A stretch of DNA of 50,446 bases from Deltaproteobacteria bacterium CG03_land_8_20_14_0_80_45_14 (GCA_002780715.1 PEUO01000208.1:1-50446); one strand, 5' to 3'. Counted from the first letter of the stretch, positions 9,823 through 18,371 are shown. Notes: generated by a model from the sequence alone, not told the origin. Translations and numbers: made by a program.

Positions 9823-9823
9823 G

Positions 9824-10045
9824 ATGCCTATTTACGAGTATCAGTGTGATCAATGCCAAAACGAATTCGAAAAACTGGTATTTAATACCTCCGAAAAGAT
9901 CGCCTGCCCTAAATGCAAAAGCAAAAAAGTTCATCGGATGATGTCTGCCTTTGCCTTTTCCAGCGGTGGAAAGTTTAAGAGCGCCGCCAGTTCCTCCTGC
10001 GGAGGCTGCTCAGCCACCAGTTGCTCCACCTGCGGCACGAAATAA
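9824..10045 (+). CDS. FmdB family zinc ribbon protein
   Basis: A 73-residue FmdB-type zinc ribbon. The N-terminal MPIYEYQCDQC and the paired CPKC knuckle define the domain (four Cys ligands at about residues 8, 11, 28 and 31). The C-terminal tail is rich in Ser, Gly and Cys (CGGCSATSCSTCG), which is common in this family. Functions proposed for FmdB proteins are regulatory but weakly supported. It begins one base after the preceding helical protein gene. Confidence 0.9.
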   Translation: MPIYEYQCDQCQNEFEKLVFNTSEKIACPKCKSKKVHRMMSAFAFSSGGKFKSAASSSCGGCSATSCSTCGTK

Positions 10046-10151
10046 TGGAATATTGGAATATTGGATAATTGGAATAATGGGTTCAAAAATAAGAAGGCCT
10101 AGAGTGGTTTCTTTCCCTTTAAACACATTATTCCATTATTCCATCATTCCA
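10045..10151. repeat. AT-rich inverted repeat between convergent genes
   Basis: TTGGAATAATGG on the left pairs with CCATTATTCCA on the right, and both arms are extended by iterated TGGAATATTGG/CCATCATTCCA units. Placed between convergent genes, it may serve as a bidirectional terminator, and it belongs to the class of iterated hairpin repeats seen throughout the window. Confidence 0.55.
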
Positions 10152-10152
10152 G

Positions 10153-11076
10153 TTAAAGATTCGTAAGGTGTCTTCTCATCTCCATCTCTTCCCTCAATAA
10201 GTCATTTTCTTTGAGCCCTCTTAAAGCCTCATCAATCATCTGAATCATTTTTTCTTTATCTTCGGGGAGTTTTCCATGGAGGGGAAGAAGATTAGAGATA
10301 TGATCACTTAAAAATTGAGAGGTCACTTGAAGTTTTTCCAAAAGCAGTTTTGTTTCCTTTAATATCGTTTCTGGCGAACCCGGTTGGAAACGCCCCTCTT
10401 CCATGGCCTCATAGAGTGGAGAGTTGGGTTGGGGGATAAATGTCCGAACACGGATGAAATGGGGATCGACTTGATTTAATACCTCTGCTGTCCCTTGGGC
10501 ATGTTGTTCCCATTTTTCTTCACCGCCAATCCCTAACAAAACATATAAAGAATATTCAAACCCGGCTTCCTTAGCTTTTCTCCCCGCTTCGATCATCTCC
10601 TCTGGAGTCGCCCCTTTCTCAATCTCCTTGAGGAGCTCTCGATCGCCGGTCTCAAGACCCACATGGAGCCTGGCTAAACCTGCTTGATATATTTTTATCA
10701 AATCCTCTAAAGGCTTTTTGGCAATGGTCTTGGCTCGCGCATAACTGGTCACTCTTTCGATATGGGGAAAGGAGGAAAATAAAACATTTAAAATTTTGAC
10801 CAACATTTCGGTCTTCGCCACAAGACTATTGGAATCTCCAATAAAAACTGTCCTGATCCTATCCCCATAAAGATCCCTGGCTAATTGGATATCTCCCAGA
10901 ATCTCTTCAAGATCCCTGATCTCGAACTTCATCCCTTTATACATCGAGCAGAAGGTGCATCGGTTCCAGGGGCATCCTCGGGTAACTCTTAGAAGAAGGC
11001 TGTTTGCCTCACTGGGCGGTCTGAAGGGTGGAAAATCGTAATCTCCTCTTCTCAATCCAAATCTGCCGATCGTCAT
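10153..11076 (-). CDS. radical SAM protein (COG1032-like, CX4CX2C cluster)
   Basis: A cytoplasmic radical SAM enzyme. The cluster motif is GCPWNRCTFCSMY, i.e. CX4CX2C rather than the common CX3CX2C; this spacing is known in a subgroup of radical SAM proteins whose reaction is not generally established. Downstream are FIGDSNS (the glycine-rich SAM region), LHVGLETGDRELL and the IPQPNSPLYEAM segment that resembles Elp3/coproporphyrinogen-type enzymes. AAGGAG lies six bases before the ATG at 11076. There is no B12-binding domain in the 307 residues. No neighbour suggests a substrate. Confidence 0.75.
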   Translation of the reverse strand: MTIGRFGLRRGDYDFPPFRPPSEANSLLLRVTRGCPWNRCTFCSMYKGMKFEIRDLEEILGDIQLARDLYGDRIRTVFIGDSNSLVAKTEMLVKILNVLFSSFPHIERVTSYARAKTIAKKPLEDLIKIYQAGLARLHVGLETGDRELLKEIEKGATPEEMIEAGRKAKEAGFEYSLYVLLGIGGEEKWEQHAQGTAEVLNQVDPHFIRVRTFIPQPNSPLYEAMEEGRFQPGSPETILKETKLLLEKLQVTSQFLSDHISNLLPLHGKLPEDKEKMIQMIDEALRGLKENDLLREEMEMRRHLTNL

Positions 11077-11101
11077 GGCTTACTCCTTAAGCGTGAAGTA
11101 T

Positions 11102-11175
11102 CAGTGCTGCGGTATTGCAGTGCTGCGGTATTGCAGTGCTGCGGTATTGCAGTTAACGGCAGCACGCCAGCACAG
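11102..11175. repeat. three perfect 16-bp tandem repeats plus inverted partner
   Basis: CAGTGCTGCGGTATTG is repeated three times without change (11102-11149), followed by an inverted partner rich in GGCAGCAC. The same vocabulary occurs downstream of secG at 5086-5159. The copies are back-to-back with no spacers, so this is not a CRISPR array. Confidence 0.8.
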
Positions 11176-11234
11176 CATAACACTAACACCGTTTTTAGTC
11201 ATTTTAGCCCACTATAGGCGCCTTAGTCACTTCT

Positions 11235-11990
11235 TTAAAATATCATCGATACAGGAATTCCCTTTTTCTCAAAACGCTCCTTCAACTCCGCTCCAACTAC
11301 ATGAAAATAATCCTCTTCCAAATACTTCTCCAACTTGGCTTTGCGATAAATTGCCTTCACCTTATTCGGATAATTCATTCGATCGATAAGCGCCTCGTCA
11401 ATCAACCCATCGAGCATCGCCACCAGTGGCTTCGGATCTAAAGGAAGCATCGGACCAACAAACGCATAGGTCTCAATCTTTTCTTGACGAAGGATTCTCA
11501 GCGCTTTCACTCGAGAGTGGATAGAGGGAGAATAGGGTTCAAAAATCTTCTTGATCCCCTCATCATGAGTTGTAATAGAGAGGCCTACTTCAATTCTTTT
11601 AAACTGTTTAAATAGATCGATATCTCTCAGACAGAGAGGTGAACGGGTCAATATATTTACTGAAAGTTGGGTTTCCAAAAGAGCTTCCAAACATTTCCGA
11701 GTCAGGTGATACTTCATCTCGATAGGCTGATAGGGGTCGGTCACTGTGCTGAGGGCAACGATCCCTTGCTTTGCCCTCTTTAACTGCTTTCTCAACAAGT
11801 AAGGAGCATTCACTTTCACGTCGATGAACTCCCCCCACGGTTCCAGATGACCGGTAAAACGCTTCATGAAACTGGCATAGCAGTACCGGCAACCATGCCC
11901 ACATCCTACATACGGATTGATACAGTAATCAAAACCAGAGATAGCTGTCTTGGTCAAAATGGTCTTGGCAAAGATCTCTTTGACTTCCAT
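11235..11990 (-). CDS. SPL-family radical SAM protein (COG1533)
   Basis: A radical SAM protein of the spore photoproduct lyase-like group that is widespread in non-sporulating bacteria. The cluster motif is NPYVGCGHGCRYCYASF (CX3CX2C). Further family marks are the VKVNAPYLLRKQL and STVTDPYQPIE segments and the VGLSITTHDE strand. The ATG at 11990 begins MEVKEIFAKTILTK, the usual family start; the open frame continues upstream to 12176 but reads through a repeat and is hydrophobic in an atypical way. There is no Shine-Dalgarno sequence, but a -10 box lies seven bases upstream, so the message may be leaderless. The function of this subgroup is not established. Confidence 0.78.
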   Translation of the reverse strand: MEVKEIFAKTILTKTAISGFDYCINPYVGCGHGCRYCYASFMKRFTGHLEPWGEFIDVKVNAPYLLRKQLKRAKQGIVALSTVTDPYQPIEMKYHLTRKCLEALLETQLSVNILTRSPLCLRDIDLFKQFKRIEVGLSITTHDEGIKKIFEPYSPSIHSRVKALRILRQEKIETYAFVGPMLPLDPKPLVAMLDGLIDEALIDRMNYPNKVKAIYRKAKLEKYLEEDYFHVVGAELKERFEKKGIPVSMIF

Positions 11991-11997
11991 TAATAAT

Positions 11998-12026
11998 ATT
12001 ATAACGAAGGGGAAAGAAAATGGAAA
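11998..12026 (-). promoter_or_regulatory. promoter placing transcription start at the SPL-like gene's ATG
   Basis: On the minus strand TTTCCA, 17 bases and a perfect TATAAT end seven bases before the ATG at 11990, so the predicted start of transcription falls at or within one or two bases of the start codon. Confidence 0.4.
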
Positions 12027-12049
12027 GTTCCTTAAATTAAAAAGGTCTT

Positions 12050-12238
12050 TGGGTTCAAGGATTTCAGGATTCAGGGGTACAAGTGAAGTGACTAAAAACA
12101 ACAAGGAATCAAAAAGGCTGTTGGAGAGAATAATAGCAAAGATGAGGATTTTGAACAGTTTTGAAAAGTCTAGCAAATATTAGAAAGATTTTTCTGACTC
12201 TAGAACCCTTAACCCTAGAATCCTTGAACCCTTTTATG
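12050..12238. repeat. GGTTCAAGG/CCTTGAACC dispersed inverted repeat
   Basis: The left arm is built from GGGTTCAAGGATTTCAGG-like words and the right arm from CTAGAACCCTTAACCC and CCTTGAACCC words. The same family occurs at 19395-19505, 32326-32442 and 49433-49522. No coding capacity is apparent. Confidence 0.55.
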
Positions 12239-12240
12239 GT

Positions 12241-13002
12241 TTATTGGGCAGGTAGGTCAAATAAAGGTGAATGAGAATTCGCAGCCCCTTTTAATGGAAA
12301 GGTCCCACCCGAATGAGAATAGACCTTCTCGAAGAACCCAAAGATGTCAATCTCTCCTCCTTTTGCTTTCTGGCAGAGCTCATAAAGGTGATGAGTAGTG
12401 ATGAAACTCATATTGTGCCGGATTAAGAAACTTCCCAGTTCTTTGGAGATCTGACTCACCTGGCTCCTTTCAGAAAGCGGAAGGTGGATATGGGTGCTTG
12501 CAATAATCAAGGATTTTTCATTCTCCCTTTTTTCTTTCTCAAACTGTAAGGCTCGGTTGATCTTGGGATGGTTTCCCTCCACCTCTCCTTCACTCATCAG
12601 AATCTGTATTCCAAAAACCATCTGGGTTTCTGGAATTTTAACAATGCGATCTACGAACTGGTAGTTGATCCCGCCGGCAATCTTGAATCCCAAATCTTTG
12701 AAGATGGAATGAACGGCATCAATTAACAACAATTCACTTTTTGGCCAGAGCAGTGATTCGACGAGGAAAAAATTCTGATCTTTGATTGCCATGGATTCCT
12801 TCTTTGACGCTTTGTCAATTTCTGAATGTAAAAAACTCATCCGCGCTGTTTTTTTCTCAGATTTTCCTTTTTCGACCCGACTGACGACGAGCATTGCAAT
12901 AAGACAAGCTAAAGGCACGACAAGCTTCAGCCCTTCAGGAAATTTAAGGACGCTATAGATTGCAAAAACAGCAAATAAAAGTTGGATCAAACCGAGCATC
13001 AT
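12241..13002 (-). CDS. uncharacterised membrane-anchored protein
   Basis: I do not recognise the family. The 253-residue product begins with two hydrophobic helices (about residues 3-18 and 25-42), then a charged linker and a soluble domain of about 190 residues. That domain alternates helices and strands and includes FGIQILMSEGEVEG, SLIIASTHIHLPL and SFITTHHLYELCQKAKGG; the last resembles the closing segment of some restriction-endonuclease-fold domains, but no catalytic PD-(D/E)xK set is evident, so I make no functional claim. The ATG at 13002 is chosen over a TTG six bases upstream; AGAGA precedes it by eight bases. Confidence 0.5.
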   Translation of the reverse strand: MMLGLIQLLFAVFAIYSVLKFPEGLKLVVPLACLIAMLVVSRVEKGKSEKKTARMSFLHSEIDKASKKESMAIKDQNFFLVESLLWPKSELLLIDAVHSIFKDLGFKIAGGINYQFVDRIVKIPETQMVFGIQILMSEGEVEGNHPKINRALQFEKEKRENEKSLIIASTHIHLPLSERSQVSQISKELGSFLIRHNMSFITTHHLYELCQKAKGGEIDIFGFFEKVYSHSGGTFPLKGAANSHSPLFDLPAQ

Positions 13003-13453
13003 GTTCAAATCTCTTTAAAAATTAAATGAAAACAACAGGTTAAACTATGATTATTTGAGCAATTTTTGTACCAACATTGCAATTTTTGAAAAAGGTCATG
13101 ATTTCAATTGATTAGCTTATTATTGCTTCGGGATGAAGGAGTCCAAATATGCAAATATTTCACGATTTGAACGGAAAGTGTCATCTTTTGACACAAATGC
13201 ATAACCCATCAGTTACGGGTAAAAAATCCTTAAAAGAAAGTGTAACTTAGGGCTTTAGCCCTGATTCTTCCCTCCGGGCCAGGCTCCGCCCCGGAAGGGC
13301 TCATTCCCCGGAGGGAGGCCCTCATGGGCCGGCGGCAGCCCTAAAGGGCTGAGTTACAGGCTAAGGTAAACTTCAGCCGACCATAACTGAGGCCTTACCA
13401 AATGTATACCAATTTTGGCGGAATTAATAGAGGGTTATTTTCAGGTCTACATG
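13003..13453. other. 451-base spacer: AT-rich part plus nested GC-rich palindrome
   Basis: No gene is visible. Bases 13003-13240 are AT-rich and unstructured to the eye. Bases 13242-13356 form a nested inverted repeat: outer arms GTAACTTAGGGCTTTAGCCC and AGCCCTAAAGGGCTGAGTTAC, inner arms CCTCCGGG and CCCCGGAGG. The outer arms belong to the same GAGTTAC family as the elements at 24774-24910. Confidence 0.6.
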
Positions 13454-14449
13454 TTAACGAGGTGAGGGTGTAAAAAGATATTCAATCGTTCGATTCAACA
13501 TCTTTGCTCCCTTAACCTCTGTCTCAAATAAAGGAACAATCGCCCTCACCCTGTCTCCAAATATCTTCCAAATCTCTTCCATATGCTCATCTTGCATCTT
13601 AACTCGGTTGAGGACGAACTCCACAGCATCTTTTCCCACCTGGTCCTTTTGAATCACTCCATTGACGATGACGCCACCCACTGGAATCCCAAATTCATGG
13701 AACCAGTTGATGAACCGGGTGATCACGGCGATAGGAAGACTTTCAGGCAAGGTGACAAAAAAGAAGGCGGTGAGAGCCTCATCGGTCAAAAGATTTTTGG
13801 CATTACCCATCCTGTCCTTAAAACCTAAGAGGTAATCTAAGAGAGGATCTTTCTTTTGCTTCTTGGAGAAAGAAAGTATTTCCTTCAGGGATTTTGCCTC
13901 TTCCCTGCTCTTCAGCATCTTCTCTACCCACAGGGAATAAACCTTCGACATCCCCAGGAGACGCCTGGCGTTTGCTGTCGGTGCGGTATCAAAAACGTAA
14001 AACTCATATTCATCCTTGAACATGAGATCCACCATATTCTCAAACATAGCCGACTCTTCGAAGGCAGGATTCATGGTGGCTGATTCGATGAAATCCTCTG
14101 CCTTTGTCGTAATGTCTGCAAATTTTAGAAACCAGTTGATCTTCTCGCGGATTTCTCGCTTGGACCGTTCAATCGTATCCTTTGTATCGATCTCAAAGGC
14201 ATAGCATTTCTCTTCATCGCAAACGACGGCTGCCTTTCCAAAGACATCCTTTTCTAAGAGGTTAGAAAGGCTATGGACAGGATTGGTCGAGGCGAGCAAC
14301 GTCTTCTTTCCTTGTTTGGCTGACCAGAGCGCTGCGGCCCCAGCCATGACGGTCTTTCCCACTCCTCCCTTTCCCCCAAAAAAAATGTATTTCAAGCGGG
14401 GGTGATCCTTTAAAAATTTTTTCATATCAATTGTGATTTGGTCCACCAT
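13454..14449 (-). CDS. ArsA/Get3-family ATPase, subunit 1 (altered switch residues)
   Basis: A soluble SIMIBI-class ATPase of the ArsA/Get3/CooC type. The deviant Walker A GGKGGVGKT (residues 25-33) with the intermonomer lysine is intact. The switch I segment reads STNPVHSLSN where ArsA/Get3 proteins have STDPAHSLSD, so the presumed water-activating Asp is Asn (residue 56). Switch II reads DTAPTAN instead of DTAPTGH. AAGGAG lies four bases before the ATG. It is followed on the minus strand by a repeat-filled spacer and preceded by a second ArsA-like gene, with which it may form a heterodimer. The client (metal, anion, membrane protein or metalloenzyme) is unknown. Confidence 0.78.
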   Translation of the reverse strand: MVDQITIDMKKFLKDHPRLKYIFFGGKGGVGKTVMAGAAALWSAKQGKKTLLASTNPVHSLSNLLEKDVFGKAAVVCDEEKCYAFEIDTKDTIERSKREIREKINWFLKFADITTKAEDFIESATMNPAFEESAMFENMVDLMFKDEYEFYVFDTAPTANARRLLGMSKVYSLWVEKMLKSREEAKSLKEILSFSKKQKKDPLLDYLLGFKDRMGNAKNLLTDEALTAFFFVTLPESLPIAVITRFINWFHEFGIPVGGVIVNGVIQKDQVGKDAVEFVLNRVKMQDEHMEEIWKIFGDRVRAIVPLFETEVKGAKMLNRTIEYLFTPSPR

Positions 14450-14556
14450 TTAACTCCTTCCCCTCATAGGATACCAGGTTACCAGACTATCAGGGAATCA
14501 GGTAAAACCTGTTATCCTGATATCCTGATGTTCTGATACCCTCATCTCTCCTGGGG

Positions 14557-15543
14557 TTAAAAATTCCCAAACATCGCCTTGGCCATCTTCTCAATCATAG
14601 CAAGGCCGGTTACATCTCGCTCCATTTCAGGGACGGATGCTAAAATCTGTTTACCAAAAGTGGTGTCAATCACCTTCAGGTAATGTTCCTCCATCACGAG
14701 ACGATTTTTTAAATATTCGGGAATATTTTGGTCCTTCAATCCAAGAGGCAGAACCCGATTGATAATATATCCACTCAAAGGAACGTCAAACTTAGCAAAA
14801 AGTTCTGCTGCCTTTAAGGTGTCCTTAATGATCATCTCCTCAGCGGTTATGACGAAAAAGAAGGCTGTTTTCTTTTTATCGGTCAGGATGCTCGATGATT
14901 TGTTGATCCGGTCTTTGATAAAAAGAAGTTCATTCAGAATGGCATCTTCATCCAATTCCTTTTCACGCCGGATCACAGCAGCCACCTGGTCATATTCCCT
15001 CATCTGTTCTCGGAGGCCGGTGATCTTATCGATCCAGGCATCATAGACGGATGCCATGCTCAAATAGTAAAGGGCATGGCCTAAAGGGACTAAATCGTAG
15101 ATATAGTAGTCATATCCACCCTTGACGACAATATCAACTACCTCATCAAAAATGGCGCTTTCTTCCATGGCAGGCTCTGCTGCTGCAGCCTGGATGTAGC
15201 TCTCTATCTCATCCGGAATCTTATCCATACCATACATATCAAAGATCTTCTGCCGGATCTCCTGCTGATATTCCTTTACACGATGGTCGGCATCGATCTC
15301 TTGTGCATAGAGGTTGGGAATGATCTCTGTTGGCCCCTTGCCAAAGATATCTCTCTCGAAGATATCGGTTAAAGAGGCCTGAGGATCGACAGAAAAGACC
15401 AAGACCTTTTTCCCTTTTTTAGCTAAATAATAGGCCGTGGCTGCTGAAAAAGTGGTTTTCCCCAACCCCCCTTTTCCACCAAACATGATGTATCGCCGAT
15501 CCGGAAACTTTTCAAATATATCTGCTAATGGAATGTGAATCAC
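14557..15543 (-). CDS. ArsA/Get3-family ATPase, subunit 2
   Basis: A second ArsA/Get3-type ATPase of 328 residues, clearly paralogous to the downstream gene. Walker A reads GGKGGLGKTT (residues 22-31). Switch I keeps the Asp (SVDPQASLTD, residue 53), but the switch II region reads DLVPLGH rather than DTAPTGH. The two proteins thus deviate from consensus at complementary positions. The frame starts at a GTG at 15543 with only a GAGGG run directly adjacent, so the start is uncertain. The 107-base gap to subunit 1 contains a short palindromic repeat. It is preceded by the 91-residue gene, suggesting a three-gene operon. Confidence 0.78.
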   Translation of the reverse strand: MIHIPLADIFEKFPDRRYIMFGGKGGLGKTTFSAATAYYLAKKGKKVLVFSVDPQASLTDIFERDIFGKGPTEIIPNLYAQEIDADHRVKEYQQEIRQKIFDMYGMDKIPDEIESYIQAAAAEPAMEESAIFDEVVDIVVKGGYDYYIYDLVPLGHALYYLSMASVYDAWIDKITGLREQMREYDQVAAVIRREKELDEDAILNELLFIKDRINKSSSILTDKKKTAFFFVITAEEMIIKDTLKAAELFAKFDVPLSGYIINRVLPLGLKDQNIPEYLKNRLVMEEHYLKVIDTTFGKQILASVPEMERDVTGLAMIEKMAKAMFGNF

Positions 15544-15550
15544 CCCCTCT

Positions 15551-15630
15551 GGGTTATCGGGTTACTTGGGTTGCTTGAGTTCTTTGGGTTAACACAATAA
15601 ACTCAATGAACCCAACAAACTCAATAAACC
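15551..15630. repeat. GGGTTNNNTTGGGTT inverted repeat
   Basis: Left arm GGGTTACTTGGGTTGCTTGAG and right arm built from CTCAATGAACCCAACAAACTC form an imperfect hairpin centred on TTTGGGTTAAC. A related structure lies at 37561-37640. Confidence 0.5.
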
Positions 15631-15633
15631 ATA

Positions 15634-15909
15634 TTAGGCAAGCGCATCTGTTAAATCTTTTTCTCTCAACATTCTCCGTTTCCAGGTGGAAATCTGGGGA
15701 ACGACATAGGGCAATAACCTTAAAGAATAGTATGGAGGTAGAATCGGAACTCCCAGCATATCTCCCATGGTAATGAGAATGAAGAGGTGCTCCATGCTCG
15801 CCCTTGTCTTCATAGCAAAACGGGCTGAGTCATGAGCCGCCATACCATAAACAAATTCTTGAACCGCCTTAAAAAATCCGCCCTTCTTTTTTTTCTTCTC
15901 TTCTGTCAT
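15634..15909 (-). CDS. small conserved-looking protein encoded with the ArsA-type ATPases
   Basis: A 91-residue protein with no family I recognise. It has a strongly basic N-terminus (residues 4-9 are mostly Lys), a central hydrophobic stretch (HLFILITMGDMLGVPILPPYY) too interrupted by Asp and Pro for a standard membrane span, and a basic C-terminal part. GGGAG sits eight bases before the ATG at 15909. Being first in the ATPase cluster on the same strand, it is a candidate partner or client of the two ArsA-like ATPases. This is inference from position only. Confidence 0.55.
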   Translation of the reverse strand: MTEEKKKKKGGFFKAVQEFVYGMAAHDSARFAMKTRASMEHLFILITMGDMLGVPILPPYYSLRLLPYVVPQISTWKRRMLREKDLTDALA

Positions 15910-16386
15910 AAATCTTTCTCCCTTGAAAAAATTTAATCCCTCCTTACCCCCCTTTAGAAAAGGGGGGATGGGGGGATTTGAATGCTGTTTTCACCGCCAC
16001 CCCTGCCTACCAAAAGCAGGCAATAAATGAGGGCACTACACATCTGCTCAGCGACTTTTGTAGCCGCAACCTTCAGGTTGCGTCATATTCCGCTAACGCA
16101 GGCTAAAGCGTTCGACCGAGCTCACGCCGAAGTCCTGCGACTACATGTTTGAAAAATTTCAGGGGCTTGATCTACCCAACCCTTTTTAACAAAAGTATTC
16201 AAGTAAATCAAGCCCCCAGACTCTTTTTCACCCCCACCCCCTGAACCATTTGAGGTTCAGGGCTTTGCCCTGCACCCAACGTGGTGCAGGGCTTACCCTC
16301 CCCCATCAAGGGGAGGGTATTATCCTGAATGGGTAGAGGATTTCTCATTAGGCTTAACGCCTTCCGCCTTACACCTTACGGAATAA
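15910..16386. other. 477-base spacer filled with hairpin repeats
   Basis: No gene is visible. Contents in order: a long C-rich hairpin at 15935-15978 (AATCCCTCC.. with ..GGGGGGATT); a GTAGCCGCAACCTTCAGG...CTGCGACTACA element at about 16061-16145; a GGGGCTTGAT...ATCAAGCCCC hairpin at about 16162-16218; a perfect GCCCTGCACC/GGTGCAGGGC hairpin at 16267-16292; and ACCCTCCCC/GGGGAGGGT at 16295-16318. One of these could terminate cstA, but none has a clear T-run on that strand. Confidence 0.6.
16267..16318. repeat. two adjacent perfect hairpins downstream of cstA
   Basis: Stem GCCCTGCACC (16267-16276) pairs with GGTGCAGGGC (16283-16292) over a six-base loop; stem ACCCTCCCC (16295-16303) pairs with GGGGAGGGT (16310-16318), also over a six-base loop. 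They may fold in the cstA transcript's 3' end. Confidence 0.6.
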
Positions 16387-18075
16387 TTATGCCTTCGCAG
16401 GTGCAGGTTGAGCTTTCACCGCACGGTAACGATTAAAAGCCTTCACTCCTTCCACTGCCAGAATGATGGCAGCAATAACGAGGAAGAACCCAATCAATCC
16501 CATGAGTGTATTTCCTATCAAGGCCTCTGTACCCTTCACAGCCCCTGTAAAGACTCTGCTAAGCAGCCCATAGGAGGTATACAGAAGAGCAGCTACAGTC
16601 GTGACGAACATGAAGATCATTGGATAAAAGGCGTAAGCAGCCGGCTTTCCTTCTGACATCAAATAGGCTGTTACCAACATTAATGCTAAGGAAGCCATCA
16701 ATTGGTTCGCTCCTCCGAACAACACCCACAAGTATTGAAACCATCCTGTCAATACCAGAATAATACTAAGGATGCTGGCGATGATCGTCCCAATGTGGGC
16801 ATTTTTAAAGATCGGGCTGATATCGCCCAACAATTCTGAGGTTGCCACTCTCATAAATCGGATGACCAGTTGCAAAATGGTGACGGCCAGGACGATCATC
16901 ATGACGCTTCCATAAGATGCACCTATATTCGCTGGGAGTCCTAATGTCCCCAGGAATTTCGAAACCCCAACTGAAAAAACAAATCCGGCTCCCTTACCCA
17001 ATGCTGCCCCATATTCGGCTGGAGAAGCATAAATTGCTCCTGCAATGACCAAGGCGAATAAAGCAAGCATCATCTCCACAAACATCACGCCGCCTCCAAC
17101 CGGACGAGCATCGGTTTCGTACTCTAACTGTCTGGCGGTCCCTGAACTCGACACAATGCTATGCCACCCAGAAATAGCCCCGCATGCAATGGTCACAAAC
17201 ATGATTGGCCAAATGGGTCCTATTTTTATTGAAAAACTGGTATAAGCAGGGAGGGTAAAATCAGGATGGAGAACAAACACCCCAATGATTCCAAAAAATA
17301 GTCCCAGGAAAACGATGTAAGAGCCCACATAGTTAATGGGAAGTGCAAACCTCCAGATGGGTAATACTGCAGCAAAATAACAGAAGACAAATGCAGCGAT
17401 AGCCCATAAGAATCGACTATTGGCAAGTGAATCTCCGATAATTTTATTCGAGGGTGCAGCTGTCCCAAGCCATATCCCAATCAAGACTATGACGACTGTG
17501 ACCACAGTGGTCAGAATAATATCCTTCTTCCAGCGATAGATCATCTGCCCAGCCAGTACTCCGCCGATCGTCAGGAAAAGCCAAGCCATGGGAGCGGCTT
17601 TAAGGCCTATGGCTGTGCCGACAACGACATTACCAAAAGCGCCAGCAATGAGAAGTAGGTAAAAATAGATAAAAGAAAGAAGGATGATTCGAGCCCTTGG
17701 TGAAATCAGTTTGTGGCTCAAACCTCCAAAGGAAGCTCCTTCGTGTCGCATAGCTATCATGGCGCTTGAATAATCCTGCACCCATCCGATGAAGAAGGTA
17801 CCTGCCAAAATCCATATGAGTGCAGGAAGCCATCCCCATTGAATGGCAATGATTGGTCCGATTATTGGCGCTGCCCCTGCAATCGATTTGAATTGGTAAC
17901 CAAAAAGGATGTTTTTACTGGTGGGCATAAATTCCACTCCATCCATATACATCTTGGCTGGAGTGGCCTTCTTGGGGTCAGCCTTCATAATTTTCGTATC
18001 GACGTACTTTGAATAGAAACGGTAACCAATGAAAGCAACAACAAAACCTAAAATCAGGACAACAACTGAATTCAT
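16387..18075 (-). CDS. cstA: carbon starvation protein A family transporter (CstA)
   Basis: A polytopic inner-membrane transporter of the CstA family, whose studied members import pyruvate or peptides. The 562 residues contain roughly 14-16 hydrophobic helices. Family segments include the N-terminal IGYRFYSKYVDTKI, NILFGYQFKSIAGAAPIIGP, IAIQWGWLPALIWI, the GWHSIVSSSGTARQL motif and the LFGGANQLMASLAL motif near the C-terminus. AAAGGAGGT precedes the ATG. The length matches the shorter CstA forms lacking the extended C-terminal domain. No lytTR-type two-component system is next to it. Confidence 0.93.
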   Translation of the reverse strand: MNSVVVLILGFVVAFIGYRFYSKYVDTKIMKADPKKATPAKMYMDGVEFMPTSKNILFGYQFKSIAGAAPIIGPIIAIQWGWLPALIWILAGTFFIGWVQDYSSAMIAMRHEGASFGGLSHKLISPRARIILLSFIYFYLLLIAGAFGNVVVGTAIGLKAAPMAWLFLTIGGVLAGQMIYRWKKDIILTTVVTVVIVLIGIWLGTAAPSNKIIGDSLANSRFLWAIAAFVFCYFAAVLPIWRFALPINYVGSYIVFLGLFFGIIGVFVLHPDFTLPAYTSFSIKIGPIWPIMFVTIACGAISGWHSIVSSSGTARQLEYETDARPVGGGVMFVEMMLALFALVIAGAIYASPAEYGAALGKGAGFVFSVGVSKFLGTLGLPANIGASYGSVMMIVLAVTILQLVIRFMRVATSELLGDISPIFKNAHIGTIIASILSIILVLTGWFQYLWVLFGGANQLMASLALMLVTAYLMSEGKPAAYAFYPMIFMFVTTVAALLYTSYGLLSRVFTGAVKGTEALIGNTLMGLIGFFLVIAAIILAVEGVKAFNRYRAVKAQPAPAKA

Positions 18076-18371
18076 AATTTTACCTCCTTTTGGTGATCAA
18101 ACCACCTATGAGATATCAATGAATTCCCCCACCCTATTCTTTTTTTGACGCCCTCTCACCTCCTTCAAAATCCCCCCAGCACCCTTTTTCCCTCCGGGTC
18201 AGCTTCCGGCTCGTAGAGGTCTCCAGCTCGGAGAGAGACCGCTCTGGGTCGGAGACTAAAGGGGGGGAAGGGGGGATTAATGGCTTTATTATATTCAAAT
18301 GTTTTTTTTTGTCAACCCCTCGGCACGCTCGGGGTTGACCCTGAGCCCTGTCGAACGGGTCAAACCAGAAT
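18076..18371. other. 296-base spacer upstream of cstA with interrupted repeat
   Basis: Contains a C-rich hairpin whose arms (AATCCCCCC at 18169 and GGGGGGATT ending at 18278) are separated by an extra GC-rich palindrome, and a CCTGAGCCCTGTCGAACGGG repeat near 18330-18352. An open frame across it is a repeat artefact. The cstA promoter should lie between 18076 and about 18165, but I see no convincing boxes. Confidence 0.5.
18169..18278. repeat. C-rich hairpin family, copy carrying a nested insertion
   Basis: The outer arms match the compact copies at 15935-15978 and 33569-33612, but here about 65 bases of another palindrome (CTCCGGGTC...GGTCGGAG) lie between them. Confidence 0.6.

Noticed and set aside
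11102-11149. Possible CRISPR repeats
   Set aside because: The three copies are contiguous with no spacers and only 16 bases long.
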